A stretch of DNA of 64,000 nucleotides from NCBI GenBank assembly GCA_001897675.1, contig MKUE01000007.1, forward strand, positions 1-64,000. The letters run 5' to 3'. The notes beneath the pieces are model-generated. The model did not search any database, had not been told where the DNA came from, and worked only from the letters and a program-made list of their open reading frames with translations. The position numbers and the translations under genes were made by a program. The stretch is from Thiobacillus sp. 65-1059. GTDB lineage: Bacteria; Pseudomonadota; Gammaproteobacteria; Burkholderiales; Thiobacillaceae. Shown here piece after piece: positions 1 to 9,308 of this stretch (the stretch's first letter is position 1; the number at the start of each line of letters is the position of its first letter).

Positions 1-1
1 G

Positions 2-97
2 CCCCTGCCGCAGTCGCGGCCGAGGGCGGTCCCGGCCGCGCGGCCGAAGAAACTCGCGGCGGCCGGCGGCGGCAACGAGGAGTGGGAAGAGTTCTGA
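2..97 (+). CDS. Methyl-accepting chemotaxis protein, C-terminal end only
   Basis: An open frame enters from the left edge and stops at TGA 95-97, giving 31 residues of a Pro/Ala/Lys-rich tail that ends GNEEWEEF. A flexible linker ending in an xWxxF-type pentapeptide is the usual CheR/CheB tether of chemoreceptors. The interrupted receptor just downstream ends with the similar DEWGEF. The identity therefore rests on the tail motif and on the neighbouring receptors and che genes. The signalling domain lies outside the window. Confidence 0.6.
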   Translation, partial: PLPQSRPRAVPAARPKKLAAAGGGNEEWEEF

Positions 98-179
98 GCC
101 ATGTGCGCAACGGCGTGCTGCAGCCAGCGCGGTTGCGGGTGAAGCACCGTGCTCACATGGGCAACTACCTCGCAAGCCC

Positions 180-1988
180 ATGCTGTTTGACGACCGGAAT
201 AATGCACATTTAACGGTGACAAAAATGATGAACAATGGAAGGCGAATCGATTTGGCGTCGACGAATGTCGAATACGAGCTGCGCGAAGGCGAGTCGCTCG
301 TTACCAAGACCGATCTCAAGGGGCGGATCGTTTATGCCAACACCGCCTTCATGGAAGCAAGCGGCTTCAGCGAAGCCGAGCTTGTCGGCAGCACCTACAA
401 CATCGTGCGGCACCCGGAGATGCCGGCGGAGTTGTTTGCCGACTTCTGGGCCACGCTGGGAGAGGGGCTTCCCTGGACCGGTCTGCTGAAAAACCGGCGC
501 AAGAATGGCGATTACTACTGGGTGGTCGCCAATGTGACACCGATCCGGAAAAACGGCGCCACGAATGGATATATGTCCGTATGCAACAAGCCCACACGAC
601 AGCAGATCGTAGAAGCCGACCGCATTTATCGATCGATCAAAGAGGGGAAGGCGGGTGGGTTGGTGATCGTGCGTGGCAACGCGACCAGCACCAGCCTGAT
701 TAGCAGACTGACTTCCATCAGGAGGATTCCCGTCAGCGTGCGAATCACGCTGACCACAGGCCTTGGCGCCGCGCTGATGTTTGCCCTGGGCATGCTCGGC
801 TGGTGGGAAACCAGCGCTTTGGTCGAGGCCTCCGGCAGGCAGAGCTGGATACCGGAACTGATTGCTGTCGCGGGCAGCGTGGGGGCTGTTTTGTCGGTAC
901 TTTTCGGTTACTTCATCTCACGTACGATTCTGCGGCCGCTCGACAGCGCCCTTGAGGTCGCGCACGCAATCGCCGGAGGCGATTTGTCGCTTCGCTTCGA
1001 GATGGCTGCCTGGGATGAGACCGGGCAGCTTATGCGCGCACTCAATCAGATGAATGCCAACATGATGGCGGTGGTATCCGATATCGGATCGAACGTGGAT
1101 AACATCCGGGTCGCTTCCCGCGAGATCGCCACGGGCAATGCCGACTTGTCTGCCCGCACCGAATCGCAGGCGTCGAGCCTGGAAGAGACCGCCAGTTCGA
1201 TGGAAGAGCTGACCAGCACCGTCAAGCAGAACGCCGAGCATGCCCATCACGCGAGCAAGCTGGTGATGTCGACGGCAGACATTGCGGCGAATGGCGGCAA
1301 GGTGGTCGGCAAAGTCGTCGACACCATGGCCTCGATCAAGGACAGTTCCAGGAAGATAGCCGACATCATTGGCGTCATTGACGGCATTGCATTCCAGACC
1401 AACATTCTTGCGCTGAACGCTGCGGTTGAAGCCGCGCGTGCGGGCGAGTAGGGTCGCGGCTTTGCCGTCGTTGCCTCTGAGGTGAGGAACCTTGCCCAGC
1501 GCAGCGCTGGCGCCGCCAAAGAGATCAAGGCCCTGATCCAGGATTCGGTGGAGCAGGTCGAGGCCGGCAGCAAGCTGGTCGACGAGACCGGGGAAGCGAT
1601 GGACGACATCGTGACCTCGGTTGAACTGGTGGCCGACATCATGGGCGGGATTGCCACGGCGAGCCAGGAGCAGAGTGCCGGCATCGAACAGGTCAACCAG
1701 GCGGTCGGCCAGATGGATGAGATAACGCAGCAGAACGCAGCCCTGGTTGAACAGGCGGCGGCGGCGGCCGAGAGCCTGCGGGAGCAGGCGGCCAGGCTGG
1801 CCGAGGCGGTCAGCGTGTTCCGGCTGGACAGCATGATTGCGAATCCGCGAATCGAACGTGCGGTCGTTCAAAAGCTGGAACAGCCGGTGGCGAAGAAGGC
1901 GATGCCGTCTGCGCCATTGCCGGCGTCGCATTCGAAGAGGCTGGCGGCGGTTGCCGGCGGCGACAGCGACGAGTGGGGGGAATTCTGA
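180..1988 (+). pseudogene. Aer-like PAS chemoreceptor interrupted by an amber codon
   Basis: The frame encodes an N-terminal PAS domain like that of Aer redox sensors ([23 protein letters not shown], residues about 35-130). Two membrane segments follow (about 193-211 and 223-245), then HAMP and a methyl-accepting signalling domain. At 1449-1451 an in-frame TAG stands where the next receptor has CAG (Gln), in the conserved hairpin tip. The same frame then runs open to 1988 and ends DEWGEF. Nothing else is lost, so this is one nonsense change that removes the distal half of the signalling hairpin and the tether. The first ATG is at 180. ATGATG at 225-230 is an alternative start. No strong Shine-Dalgarno precedes either. 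The truncated 423-residue product could still be made. Confidence 0.8.
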
Positions 1989-2058
1989 GCCCGGGACATT
2001 CCGTAATGAAAAAGAACTGTCTATTCCCGCAATTATTTAGCCCTCAGGAGCAAACATC

Positions 2059-2169
2059 ATGAAACTTGGCCAGAAACTGCCTCTCGCCTTCGTGGCGGCT
2101 CTTCCGACTGCCATCGCGGGGCCTGCCTGTGAACTACTGATTATCTATTCGCCAAGGAGAAAGAAATGA
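2059..2169 (+). pseudogene. Short ORF resembling a chemoreceptor 5' end
   Basis: After a good ribosome binding site (CTCAGGAG) an ATG opens a 36-residue frame beginning MKLGQKLPLAFVAALP, followed by a hydrophobic stretch. From memory this resembles the first membrane segment of many betaproteobacterial 4HB chemoreceptors. The frame ends in TGA 2167-2169, overlapping the ATG of the intact receptor at 2166. It may be the remnant of a receptor gene fused to its neighbour by deletion, or a translated leader coupled to the downstream gene. No other evidence separates the two. Confidence 0.4.
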
Positions 2170-3827
2170 ACCACACCAAGGGCGCACGCATGAAAGTCGC
2201 CACCGCTATGGGACTGGGCTTTGCGCTGGTCATCTTGCTGGGGCTGGCCATTGCCATTATCGCCCGCGTCCAGCTGGAGCGGGCCAGCAACGAAGCAAAA
2301 CAGCTGGTCGATGATCGCATGACCAAGGTGGTGTGGGTCCGCATCATTCAGACCAACCTGAATTTACAGGCACGTGCCGTACGAGATATTGCCCTGGCCA
2401 ACGACGAAAATGTGAAGCAGGCCGAGAAGAAACACATCGGCGAGTTGCGCGCCGAAACTGGTGCCATGTTCAAGAAGTTGGAGGAAACGATCAATACCGA
2501 ACAGGGCGCCCGGATACTCAAAAGCGCGCTCGCCGCCCGCAATGCCTACAACACCGCCATGAACCGGGCGATTGAAACCGGCCTTGCCGGCGACATGGAG
2601 GGAGCGCGCGTGGTTTTGAGCGGCGAGGGCCGCCAGGCCCAGAGTGCACTCGCTCAGCCTCTGGAGGATCTGGTCAAACTGCAAGTGGGCTTGATGCATG
2701 AATCAGCCAAGCGTGTGCAAGATATTGCTGCCACCACCAGCCTGTTGATGCTGGTGATTGCCGTCATCGCCGTTGTCGCAGGCGCCGCAATTGCCTGGTT
2801 CTTGACCCGCTCCATCACCCGCCAACTGGGTGGCGAACCTGACTATGCTTCCGCCGTGGCGCGTGAAATCGCCGCCGGTAACCTGGCTGTGGAAGTCAAT
2901 ATCAAAGCCGGCGATAAAACCAGCCTGCTGGCCAATATGCGAGACATGCGCGACAGTCTGGTGAAGGTCGTCGGCCAGGTACGCATCGGCACTGACACCA
3001 TAGCGACTGCATCGACGCAGATTGCGGCGGGCAATCTCGATCTATCGTCGCGCACCGAAGAACAGGCCTCCAGCCTTGAGGAAACCGCCAGCTCGATGGA
3101 AGAGCTGACCAGCACCGTCAGGCAGAACGCCGAGAACGCCCGCCAGGCCAACCAGCTTGTCGTCTCCACCGCCGACGTTGCGGCCAAGGGCGGCCAGGTG
3201 GTCGGCCAGGTCGTCGACACCATGGCCTCGATCAAGGACAGCTCCAGGAAGATAGCCGACATCATTGGCGTCATTGACGGCATTGCGTTCCAGACCAACA
3301 TTCTTGCGCTGAACGCTGCGGTTGAAGCCGCGCGTGCGGGCGAGCAGGGTCGCGGCTTTGCCGTCGTTGCCAGCGAAGTGAGGAATCTTGCCCAGCGCAG
3401 CGCCGGTGCGGCCAAGGAGATCAAGACCCTGATCCAGGATTCGGTGGAGCAGGTCGAAGCCGGTAGGAAGCTGGTGGACGAAGCGGGCGAAGCGATGGAC
3501 GACATCGTGACCTCGGTGCAGCTGGTTGCCGACATCATCAGCGGCACCGCGACCGCGAGCCAGGAGCAGAGCGCCGGCATCGAGCAGATCAACCAGGCGG
3601 TCGGCCAGATGGACGAGATGACGCAGCAGAACGCAGCCCTGGTTGAACAGGCGGCGGCGGCGGCCGAGAGCCTGCAGGATCAGGCGGCCAGGCTTACGGA
3701 ACTGGTGGGCACCTTCAAGCTGGTGCAGGGGGGGCCAGCGGCGCACAACCTGGATCGCCAGGCGGTGACGCCCTTTCCGGCACAGGCAAGACCAGACTAC
3801 CGGACCGCAGCCAGGATAGGGGCCTGA
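2166..3827 (+). CDS. Methyl-accepting chemotaxis protein (4HB-HAMP-MCP signal)
   Basis: This is an inner-membrane chemoreceptor of 553 residues. Membrane segment 1 is at about 14-36, then a periplasmic four-helix-bundle ligand domain, membrane segment 2 at about 190-212, HAMP, and the coiled-coil signalling domain with the conserved hairpin tip ([16 protein letters not shown]) that contacts CheA and CheW. The start at 2166 has AAGGAGAAAGAA in front. The C-terminus (TAARIGA) lacks the aromatic xWxxF tether seen in the two neighbours. The stretch around 3220-3350 is almost base-for-base identical to 1320-1450 in the interrupted receptor, which points to recent duplication or gene conversion. 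The ligand cannot be predicted. Confidence 0.95.
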   Translation: MNHTKGARMKVATAMGLGFALVILLGLAIAIIARVQLERASNEAKQLVDDRMTKVVWVRIIQTNLNLQARAVRDIALANDENVKQAEKKHIGELRAETGAMFKKLEETINTEQGARILKSALAARNAYNTAMNRAIETGLAGDMEGARVVLSGEGRQAQSALAQPLEDLVKLQVGLMHESAKRVQDIAATTSLLMLVIAVIAVVAGAAIAWFLTRSITRQLGGEPDYASAVAREIAAGNLAVEVNIKAGDKTSLLANMRDMRDSLVKVVGQVRIGTDTIATASTQIAAGNLDLSSRTEEQASSLEETASSMEELTSTVRQNAENARQANQLVVSTADVAAKGGQVVGQVVDTMASIKDSSRKIADIIGVIDGIAFQTNILALNAAVEAARAGEQGRGFAVVASEVRNLAQRSAGAAKEIKTLIQDSVEQVEAGRKLVDEAGEAMDDIVTSVQLVADIISGTATASQEQSAGIEQINQAVGQMDEMTQQNAALVEQAAAAAESLQDQAARLTELVGTFKLVQGGPAAHNLDRQAVTPFPAQARPDYRTAARIGA

Positions 3828-3993
3828 AGGTGCAGGGCTTCAGATGATGGCCGGGGCATGGAGCGGTTGATCCGCTCGCGGGAGCGGCGGGTTCATGGAC
3901 GCGATGGGGTTTGTACAGTATGGTCACGCCGGATTCGAATCAAACGCGCGTTCGTGTTGGGAACACAGCATTGAGTAGGCAAGTGATTTCGAC

Positions 3994-4863
3994 ATGAGGC
4001 CCGTACTGAAGAATTCATCGGACAGCATCAAGGTATTCGAATTCACGCCGCGTGATTTCGCCCGGGTGCGCGCCCTGATTTACCGGCAGGCCGGCATCTC
4101 CCTGACCGAAAGCAAGCAGGAGATGGTCTACAGCCGCCTGGCGCGCCGCCTGCGGGCGAAGGGAATGAGCACTTTCGAGGAATATCTCGATAGGCTGGAG
4201 AGCGGGCGCGATAGTGAAGAATGGGAGGCCTTCACCAACGCGTTGACCACCAATCTGACCTCTTTTTTCCGTGAGTCCCACCATTTTCCGATCCTCGCCG
4301 AACACCTGCTCGGCATGAAAGCGCCGCTGTCGATCTGGTGCGCGGCCAGTTCGACCGGGGAGGAACCCTATTCGATCGCCATGACCGCATGCGAGGCGTT
4401 CGGCACCCTGACGCCGCCGGTCAGCATCGTCGCCACGGATATCGATACCAAGGTGCTCGAGACCGCGGCGAACGGCGTATATCCGATCGAACGGATCGAC
4501 AAGATGGCACGGGATCGCGTCAAGCGCTTCTTTCAGCGGGGCAAGGGCGAGCGCGCCGGACTAGTGCGGGTGCGCCCCGAGCTGCGCCAGCTGGTGACAT
4601 TCAAGCCCCTCAATCTGCTGGCCGCAAGCTGGCCGGTCAGCGGGCCGTTCGATGTCATTTTCTGCCGCAACGTGATGATCTATTTCGACAAGCCTACGCA
4701 GAGCGGGATTCTTGCGCGGTTCGTGCCGCTGATGAAACCGCAAGGGCTGCTGTTTGCCGGGCATTCCGAAAACTTCATGTATGCGTCGGATGCGTTCAGG
4801 CTGCGCGGCAAGACCGTGTACGAACTGGAGCCGCGCCATGCCGGCGCGAGGAAGTTCGCATGA
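3994..4863 (+). CDS. cheR: Chemotaxis protein methyltransferase CheR
   Basis: CheR transfers methyl groups from S-adenosylmethionine to receptor glutamates and so resets receptor sensitivity. The 289-residue product has the helical N-terminal CheR domain (FTPRDFARVRALIYRQAGI) and a Rossmann methyltransferase domain with the SAM-binding stretch IWCAASSTGEEPYSIAM and the later FCRNVMIYFD motif. Length is normal. The gene starts a tight che operon: its stop overlaps the cheD start (ATGA). Confidence 0.97.
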   Translation: MRPVLKNSSDSIKVFEFTPRDFARVRALIYRQAGISLTESKQEMVYSRLARRLRAKGMSTFEEYLDRLESGRDSEEWEAFTNALTTNLTSFFRESHHFPILAEHLLGMKAPLSIWCAASSTGEEPYSIAMTACEAFGTLTPPVSIVATDIDTKVLETAANGVYPIERIDKMARDRVKRFFQRGKGERAGLVRVRPELRQLVTFKPLNLLAASWPVSGPFDVIFCRNVMIYFDKPTQSGILARFVPLMKPQGLLFAGHSENFMYASDAFRLRGKTVYELEPRHAGARKFA

Positions 4864-5468
4864 ATCCTGCGATTGAGGAACAGCTTGCGACCAATCTGTA
4901 TTACGACCGCACCTTCGATTGCGAAGCCGCCAAGATATTGCCCGGCGAGTACTACTACACCGGCAAGCCGATGCTCATCGTCACGGTGCTGGGTTCCTGC
5001 GTGGCGGCGTGCATCCGCGACCGCGTGTCGGGGATCGGCGGGATGAACCATTTCATGCTGCCGGATGGCGGCGGCGACGCCGGCAGCCCGATGTCGGCAT
5101 CGATGCGCTATGGCGCCTACGCCATGGAGGTGCTGATCAACCAGATCCTCAAGGCGGGTGCGCGGCGCGAGAACCTGGAGGCCAAGGTGTTCGGCGGCGG
5201 CAACGTGCTGCGCGGTTTTACCGCAATCAACGTGGGCGAACGCAATGCCCGGTTCGTGCGCGATTTTTTGCGGATCGAGAACATCCGCACCGTGGCCGAG
5301 GACCTGAACGATGTGCATCCGCGCAAGGTGTATTTCTTTCCGCACACCGGCAAGGTGCTGGTCAAGAAACTCAAACAACTCAACAACTACACGCTGGTGA
5401 AACGAGAGCAGGACTACGCGAGCCGGCTCAAGACCCATGCGGTAAGTGGCGATATCGACCTGTTTTGA
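4860..5468 (+). CDS. cheD: Chemoreceptor glutamine deamidase CheD
   Basis: CheD deamidates glutamines in chemoreceptors, creating methylation sites and tuning adaptation. The protein has 202 residues and shows the family signature LGSCVAACIRDR with the catalytic Cys, followed by GGMNHFMLP with the catalytic His. The ATG at 4860 overlaps the cheR stop, so translation is coupled. cheB follows after 15 bases. The cheR-cheD-cheB order is common in betaproteobacteria. Confidence 0.95.
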   Translation: MNPAIEEQLATNLYYDRTFDCEAAKILPGEYYYTGKPMLIVTVLGSCVAACIRDRVSGIGGMNHFMLPDGGGDAGSPMSASMRYGAYAMEVLINQILKAGARRENLEAKVFGGGNVLRGFTAINVGERNARFVRDFLRIENIRTVAEDLNDVHPRKVYFFPHTGKVLVKKLKQLNNYTLVKREQDYASRLKTHAVSGDIDLF

Positions 5469-5483
5469 TCGCGGAAAGTCAGC

Positions 5484-6560
5484 ATGATGAAAATAAAGGT
5501 TCTGATCGTCGATGATTCGGCGCTGATTCGCGGCGTGATGAAGGAAATCATCAATAGCCAGCCCGACATGGAAGTGGTGGGCGTCGCTCCCGATCCCCTG
5601 GTGGCGCGCGACCTGATCAAGCAAACCAATCCGGACGTCCTCACGCTGGACGTGGAAATGCCGAAAATGGACGGCCTGGAGTTTCTCGAGAAGCTGATGC
5701 GGCTGCGCCCGATGCCGGTCGTCATGGTGTCGTCGCTGACCGAGCGGGGCTCGGAAATCACCATGCGCGCACTGGAGATGGGCGCGGTGGATTTCGTGAC
5801 CAAGCCCAAGGTCTCGATCCAGAGCGGCATGCTTGAGTACACCGAGCTGATCGCGGAGAAAATCCGCATCGCCGCGCGCGCAAGAATCAAGCCGCGCACG
5901 CTGCCCGGCACGCAGGGCCAGCCGGCCAGCCCCGCCCTGGCTTCGGTACGCAATCCGCTTACCAGCAGCGAGAAACTGATCATCATCGGCGCGTCCACCG
6001 GCGGCACCGAGGCGATCAAGGACTTTCTGATGCAGCTGCCGCCGGACTGCCCCGGCATCCTGATCACCCAGCACATGCCGGAAGGCTTCACGCGCTCGTT
6101 CGCCAACCGGCTCGACAAGCTGTGCAGGATCTCGGTCAAGGAAGCCGAAGGCGGCGAGCGCGTGCTGCCGGGTCACGCCTATCTCGCGCCGGGCCATTCG
6201 CACCTTCTGCTGGTCCGCAGCGGCGCCAACTACATGACCCGGCTCGACCAGGGGCCGCCGGTCAACCGCCACCGCCCCTCCGTCGACGTCCTGTTCAGCT
6301 CGGCCGCGGCCGCTGCGGGCAAGAACGCGGTCGGCGTCATCCTCACCGGCATGGGCAAGGATGGCGCGGCGGGGATGCTGGAAATGAAGAAGGCGGGGGC
6401 CTACAACCTGGCGCAGGATGAAGCCTCGTGCGTGGTATTCGGCATGCCCAAGGAAGCCATCGCGATCGGCGCCACCCATGATGTCGCCCCCCTGCACGAA
6501 TTGCCGGGGCGGGTGCTGGAGTTTTTCGCGGCGCACGGCAATCGCGCGATGCGGGTCTGA
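5484..6560 (+). CDS. cheB: Chemotaxis response regulator protein-glutamate methylesterase CheB
   Basis: This 358-residue two-domain enzyme removes methyl groups from receptors when phosphorylated by CheA. The N-terminal receiver domain has the phospho-acceptor Asp in [12 protein letters not shown] and the lysine in VTKPK. The C-terminal methylesterase domain shows the catalytic triad: Ser in [12 protein letters not shown], His in ITQHMPEGF and Asp in [11 protein letters not shown]. The start at 5484 (or ATG 5487) follows GGAAAG. It belongs to the che operon. Confidence 0.97.
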   Translation: MMKIKVLIVDDSALIRGVMKEIINSQPDMEVVGVAPDPLVARDLIKQTNPDVLTLDVEMPKMDGLEFLEKLMRLRPMPVVMVSSLTERGSEITMRALEMGAVDFVTKPKVSIQSGMLEYTELIAEKIRIAARARIKPRTLPGTQGQPASPALASVRNPLTSSEKLIIIGASTGGTEAIKDFLMQLPPDCPGILITQHMPEGFTRSFANRLDKLCRISVKEAEGGERVLPGHAYLAPGHSHLLLVRSGANYMTRLDQGPPVNRHRPSVDVLFSSAAAAAGKNAVGVILTGMGKDGAAGMLEMKKAGAYNLAQDEASCVVFGMPKEAIAIGATHDVAPLHELPGRVLEFFAAHGNRAMRV

Positions 6561-6662
6561 TTCTTCGCGCGACGCGGCTTCCCGGCGGTTTTTCGGCTCA
6601 AGTTCGACGCCATCCTGCCGATTATTCCAGTAGCAAATCAAACCGCATCAGTGGAGTTATGT

Positions 6663-7061
6663 ATGGCCGATCCAAACACGAAATTTCTGGTTGTTGACGA
6701 CTTTTCCACGATGCGCCGCATCGTGCGCAATCTGCTCAAGGAACTGGGGTACTCCAACGTCGAGGAAGCGGAAGATGGCGTCGATGGTCTGGCCAAGCTG
6801 AGGGCCGGGAATTTCGATTTCGTGGTGTCCGACTGGAACATGCCCAACATGGATGGCCTCACCATGCTGCAGACCATCCGTGCCGATGCCGCGCTGTCCA
6901 AGCTGCCCGTCCTGATGGTGACGGCCGAAGCCAAGAAGGAAAACATCATCGCCGCGGCGCAGGCAGGTGCCAGCGGCTATGTGGTCAAGCCTTTCACCGC
7001 CGCCACCCTCGACGAGAAGCTCGCGAAAATATTCGAAAAACTTGAAAAAGCGGGAGCCTGA
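6663..7061 (+). CDS. cheY: Chemotaxis response regulator CheY
   Basis: Single receiver domain of 132 residues. Phospho-CheY binds FliM and FliN at the flagellar switch and changes rotation direction. The acidic pocket (VVDDFS), phospho-acceptor Asp in [11 protein letters not shown], Thr in MVTAEA and Lys in YVVKPF are all present, which is the classical gammaproteobacterial-type CheY. The ATG at 6663 is preferred over the upstream GTG at 6651 because GGAG stands six bases before it. cheZ follows after one base. Confidence 0.96.
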   Translation: MADPNTKFLVVDDFSTMRRIVRNLLKELGYSNVEEAEDGVDGLAKLRAGNFDFVVSDWNMPNMDGLTMLQTIRADAALSKLPVLMVTAEAKKENIIAAAQAGASGYVVKPFTAATLDEKLAKIFEKLEKAGA

Positions 7062-7062
7062 C

Positions 7063-7758
7063 GTGGATACGCTATTCGCCGGCTCCGCCGTGGCCGCCCC
7101 GGCCGATCCGCTGCGTGCCGAAGCCCGTGTGGAACCGCAGGGCGGGGTGTGCGAGCAGGACGAGATGCTGGCGCGGATCGGCCAGATCACCCGCAACCTG
7201 CACGACAGCCTGCGCGCGCTGGGACTCGACAAGGTAGTGGAAAAGGCGACGCACGAGATTCCCGACGTCCGCGAACGCCTCAACTATGTGGCGCGCATGA
7301 CCGAACAGGCCGCGCAGCGCGTGCTGAACGCCACCGACACGGCGATTCCCCTGCAGGAGCGGATCGATGCGGGAGCCGACGAGATACTGAATGGCTGGCA
7401 TGCCGCGCTGAAAGCCCCTTTTTCGGAAGCCAATTATCGCGACATGGCGACGCTGACCATGCAGTGCCTGGTCGACATGCGCAACGACACCGGCGCCACC
7501 AAGCAGCAGTTGCTCGACATCATGATGGCGCAGGATTTTCAGGATCTCACCGGACAGGTCATCCGCAGGGTGACCGAACTCGCGCATGGGCTGGAGCAGC
7601 AGCTGGTGCAACTGCTGATCGACTATGCGCCGGCCGAGATGAAGCGGGAATCCGGCAGCGGCCTGCTCAACGGCCCGCAGATCAATCCGGCGAACAAGAG
7701 CGATGTGGTCGCCGACCAGAGCCAGGTCGACGACCTGCTCGACAGCCTCGGGTTCTGA
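7063..7758 (+). CDS. cheZ: CheY-P phosphatase CheZ
   Basis: CheZ ends the CheY signal by dephosphorylating CheY-P. The 231-residue product is a helical protein carrying the active-site segment MAQDFQDLTGQVIRR (catalytic Gln) and the C-terminal CheY-binding helix VDDLLDSLGF. It starts with GTG at 7063, one base after the cheY stop, which implies translational coupling. It is the last gene of the che operon and faces fliR across a fold-back repeat. Confidence 0.95.
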   Translation: MDTLFAGSAVAAPADPLRAEARVEPQGGVCEQDEMLARIGQITRNLHDSLRALGLDKVVEKATHEIPDVRERLNYVARMTEQAAQRVLNATDTAIPLQERIDAGADEILNGWHAALKAPFSEANYRDMATLTMQCLVDMRNDTGATKQQLLDIMMAQDFQDLTGQVIRRVTELAHGLEQQLVQLLIDYAPAEMKRESGSGLLNGPQINPANKSDVVADQSQVDDLLDSLGF

Positions 7759-7763
7759 CAGGC

Positions 7764-7830
7764 CCAAGACTCAAGTTACAAGTTACAAGTTACAAGGTTT
7801 TCCTTGCAACTTGTGACTTGAATCTTGCAC
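7764..7830. repeat. Heptamer fold-back element between cheZ and fliR
   Basis: Three tandem AAGTTAC heptamers (7773-7793) are followed by AAGGTTTTCCTTGCAACTTG and a degenerate inverted set (CTTGTGACTTGAATCTTGCA). The two ends are inverted repeats: CAAGACTCAAGTTACAAG against the complement of CTTGTGACTTGAATCTTG. It lies between convergent cheZ and fliR and abuts the fliR stop codon (7835-7837). It could act as a bidirectional terminator or mRNA 3'-end stabiliser. Related elements occur at 19.4 and 29.6 kb. Confidence 0.85.
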
Positions 7831-7834
7831 CTCA

Positions 7835-8620
7835 TTACGGTCGCAGCGTCTGGATCACCATGGAGCTTGCCTTGATCCCGTTCTGGATCAGCTGTTCGAA
7901 CTGGGGCGCAAAGTAGGGCAGGGTGAGATCCAGCACGATCAGGCCGACGCCCAGGGTGATGGGGAAACCGATCGCGAAGATATTGAGCTGGGGCGCCGAG
8001 CGGGTGAGGATGCCGAGCGCCAGGTTGGTCATCAGCAGGATGGCGATCAGCGGCAGCGCCAGCTGCAGGCCGACGGCGAACACGGTGGAGCCGAACGCGG
8101 CGACGTTGTGGAAGCCCGCGGCCGCGAGCGGCTGCGGACTGACGGGCAGGCTCTGGAAGCTGTCGACCAGCACGCCGAGCAGCAGCAGGTGGGCGTTCAC
8201 CGCCAGAAACACCAATACCGCCAGCATATTGAAAAACCGCGAGAGCACCAGCGTCTGACCAGCGCTTTGCGGGTCGAAAAAGGACGCGAATCCCAGACCC
8301 ATCTGCAGGCCGACGATTTCGCCCGCGGCGTCGACCGCGGCAAACGCGATGCGAATGACGAAGCCGATCGCGAGACCGATGAGAAATTGCTGAACCAGGA
8401 TGAACAGGCCATGCCATGAGCCCAGCCCCACATCGGGCATCGGCGGCAGGGTCGGGGAGACGATCAGCGTGATGAAGACGCCGAGTCCGATCTTGACGCG
8501 CGCAGGCACGGCGCGATGGCCGAACACCGGCGTCACCATGAGCAGGCCGAGGATGCGGGTGAGCGGCCAGATGAAGCCGATCAGCCAGGCATTGAGCTGG
8601 GCGTCGGTGAAACTGATCAT
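7835..8620 (-). CDS. fliR: Flagellar export gate protein FliR
   Basis: FliR is a membrane subunit of the flagellar type III export gate and forms the FliP5Q4R1 channel. The 261-residue product is very hydrophobic with about six membrane segments and a typical opening (FTDAQLNAWLIGFIWPLTRILGLL). The ATG at 8618-8620 is the first in frame. It is the last gene of the minus-strand fli operon, separated from fliQ by 184 bases of REP-like sequence instead of the usual tight spacing. Confidence 0.95.
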   Translation of the reverse strand: MISFTDAQLNAWLIGFIWPLTRILGLLMVTPVFGHRAVPARVKIGLGVFITLIVSPTLPPMPDVGLGSWHGLFILVQQFLIGLAIGFVIRIAFAAVDAAGEIVGLQMGLGFASFFDPQSAGQTLVLSRFFNMLAVLVFLAVNAHLLLLGVLVDSFQSLPVSPQPLAAAGFHNVAAFGSTVFAVGLQLALPLIAILLMTNLALGILTRSAPQLNIFAIGFPITLGVGLIVLDLTLPYFAPQFEQLIQNGIKASSMVIQTLRP

Positions 8621-8647
8621 GGAAGCTTATGCCGTGGTATCCGCACC

Positions 8648-8804
8648 GGCCCACCATCGCGGCGGGGCGCCGCTCCTACAGGTGAAGCCTGTCGTCCCGC
8701 GTAGGAGGGCCGCCCCCGGCCCGATGCCGTGGTGTGCGCAAACGTCAAGGCACACCGGCTCCGCCGAGCAGCGAGGACGCGCGGCAATCGATGAGGCATT
8801 CGGG
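8648..8804. repeat. REP-like palindromes and repeat fragment in the fliQ-fliR gap
   Basis: The gap contains CGGCGGGGCGCCGCTCCTAC facing GTAGGAGGGCCGCCCCCGGC, two arms of the GTAGGAG-type REP palindrome also found at 35.3 kb. From about 8755 to 8804 comes GCTCCGCCGAGCAGCGAGGA and following bases, which closely match 57783-57831 at the right end of the element before uvrB. The tail abuts the fliQ stop codon (TAG, 8805-8807). No coding potential is visible. Confidence 0.7.
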
Positions 8805-9074
8805 CTAGCCGATGATGCCGGGCAGGCCGGTCAGTACGCGCCGCATGTAGTCGGTCATCACGGTCAGCATCCACGGCCCGGCGATGGCGAAGGTGACGAG
8901 CACCGCGACGACCTTGGGAATGAAGGAGAGGCTGGCGTCGTTGATCTGGGTGGCCGCCTGGAACACGGCGATGATCAGGCCGACCGCCAGGGTGACCAGC
9001 AGCACGGGGGACGCCACCAGGATGGTCGTTTCCAGTGCGGTGCGGCCGATGGTCATTACGCTTTCGGGCGTCAT
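8805..9074 (-). CDS. fliQ: Flagellar export gate protein FliQ
   Basis: Small two-helix membrane subunit of the flagellar type III export gate, 89 residues, the family's usual length. It begins MTPESVMTIGRTALETT and contains the conserved QAATQINDASLSFIPK. The ATG at 9072-9074 is chosen because AGGAG lies seven bases upstream and upstream frame extension has no family resemblance. Repeat elements flank it on both sides, which breaks the normally compact fliP-fliQ-fliR order. Confidence 0.95.
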   Translation of the reverse strand: MTPESVMTIGRTALETTILVASPVLLVTLAVGLIIAVFQAATQINDASLSFIPKVVAVLVTFAIAGPWMLTVMTDYMRRVLTGLPGIIG

Positions 9075-9084
9075 GGCGGATCTC

Positions 9085-9308
9085 CTAGTGTCGTGACTCG
9101 GAAATATCGCAACATGAAACGGCGTCTTTTTCCGCATGGCGGCGTTGTTCGTCGTTGCCATAGAGCCGGCCATGTCGCCCACCCGCAAGGGGTAGGCCGT
9201 GGTTGTAAAGCCGATAAATCGGCAACAACCACGCTCTCCTCGCGCCTTGCCCTGCGAAAAAATCCATCCGTTTCATTACGTTCCCCTGTTTCCGAGTCAC
9301 GACACTAG
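9085..9308. mobile_element. Short inverted-repeat (MITE-like) element between fliP and fliQ
   Basis: A 224-base segment is bounded by perfect 20-base inverted repeats: CTAGTGTCGTGACTCGGAAA at 9085-9104 and its complement at 9289-9308. Inside, 9179-9234 is a strong hairpin (GTGGTTGT...ACAACCAC with an inner GCCGAT/ATCGGC) that is nearly identical, inverted, to 57657-57711. No transposase is encoded. The right repeat contains the fliP stop codon (TAG) and the left repeat supplies part of the fliQ Shine-Dalgarno, so the element fills the intergenic space exactly. Confidence 0.75.
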
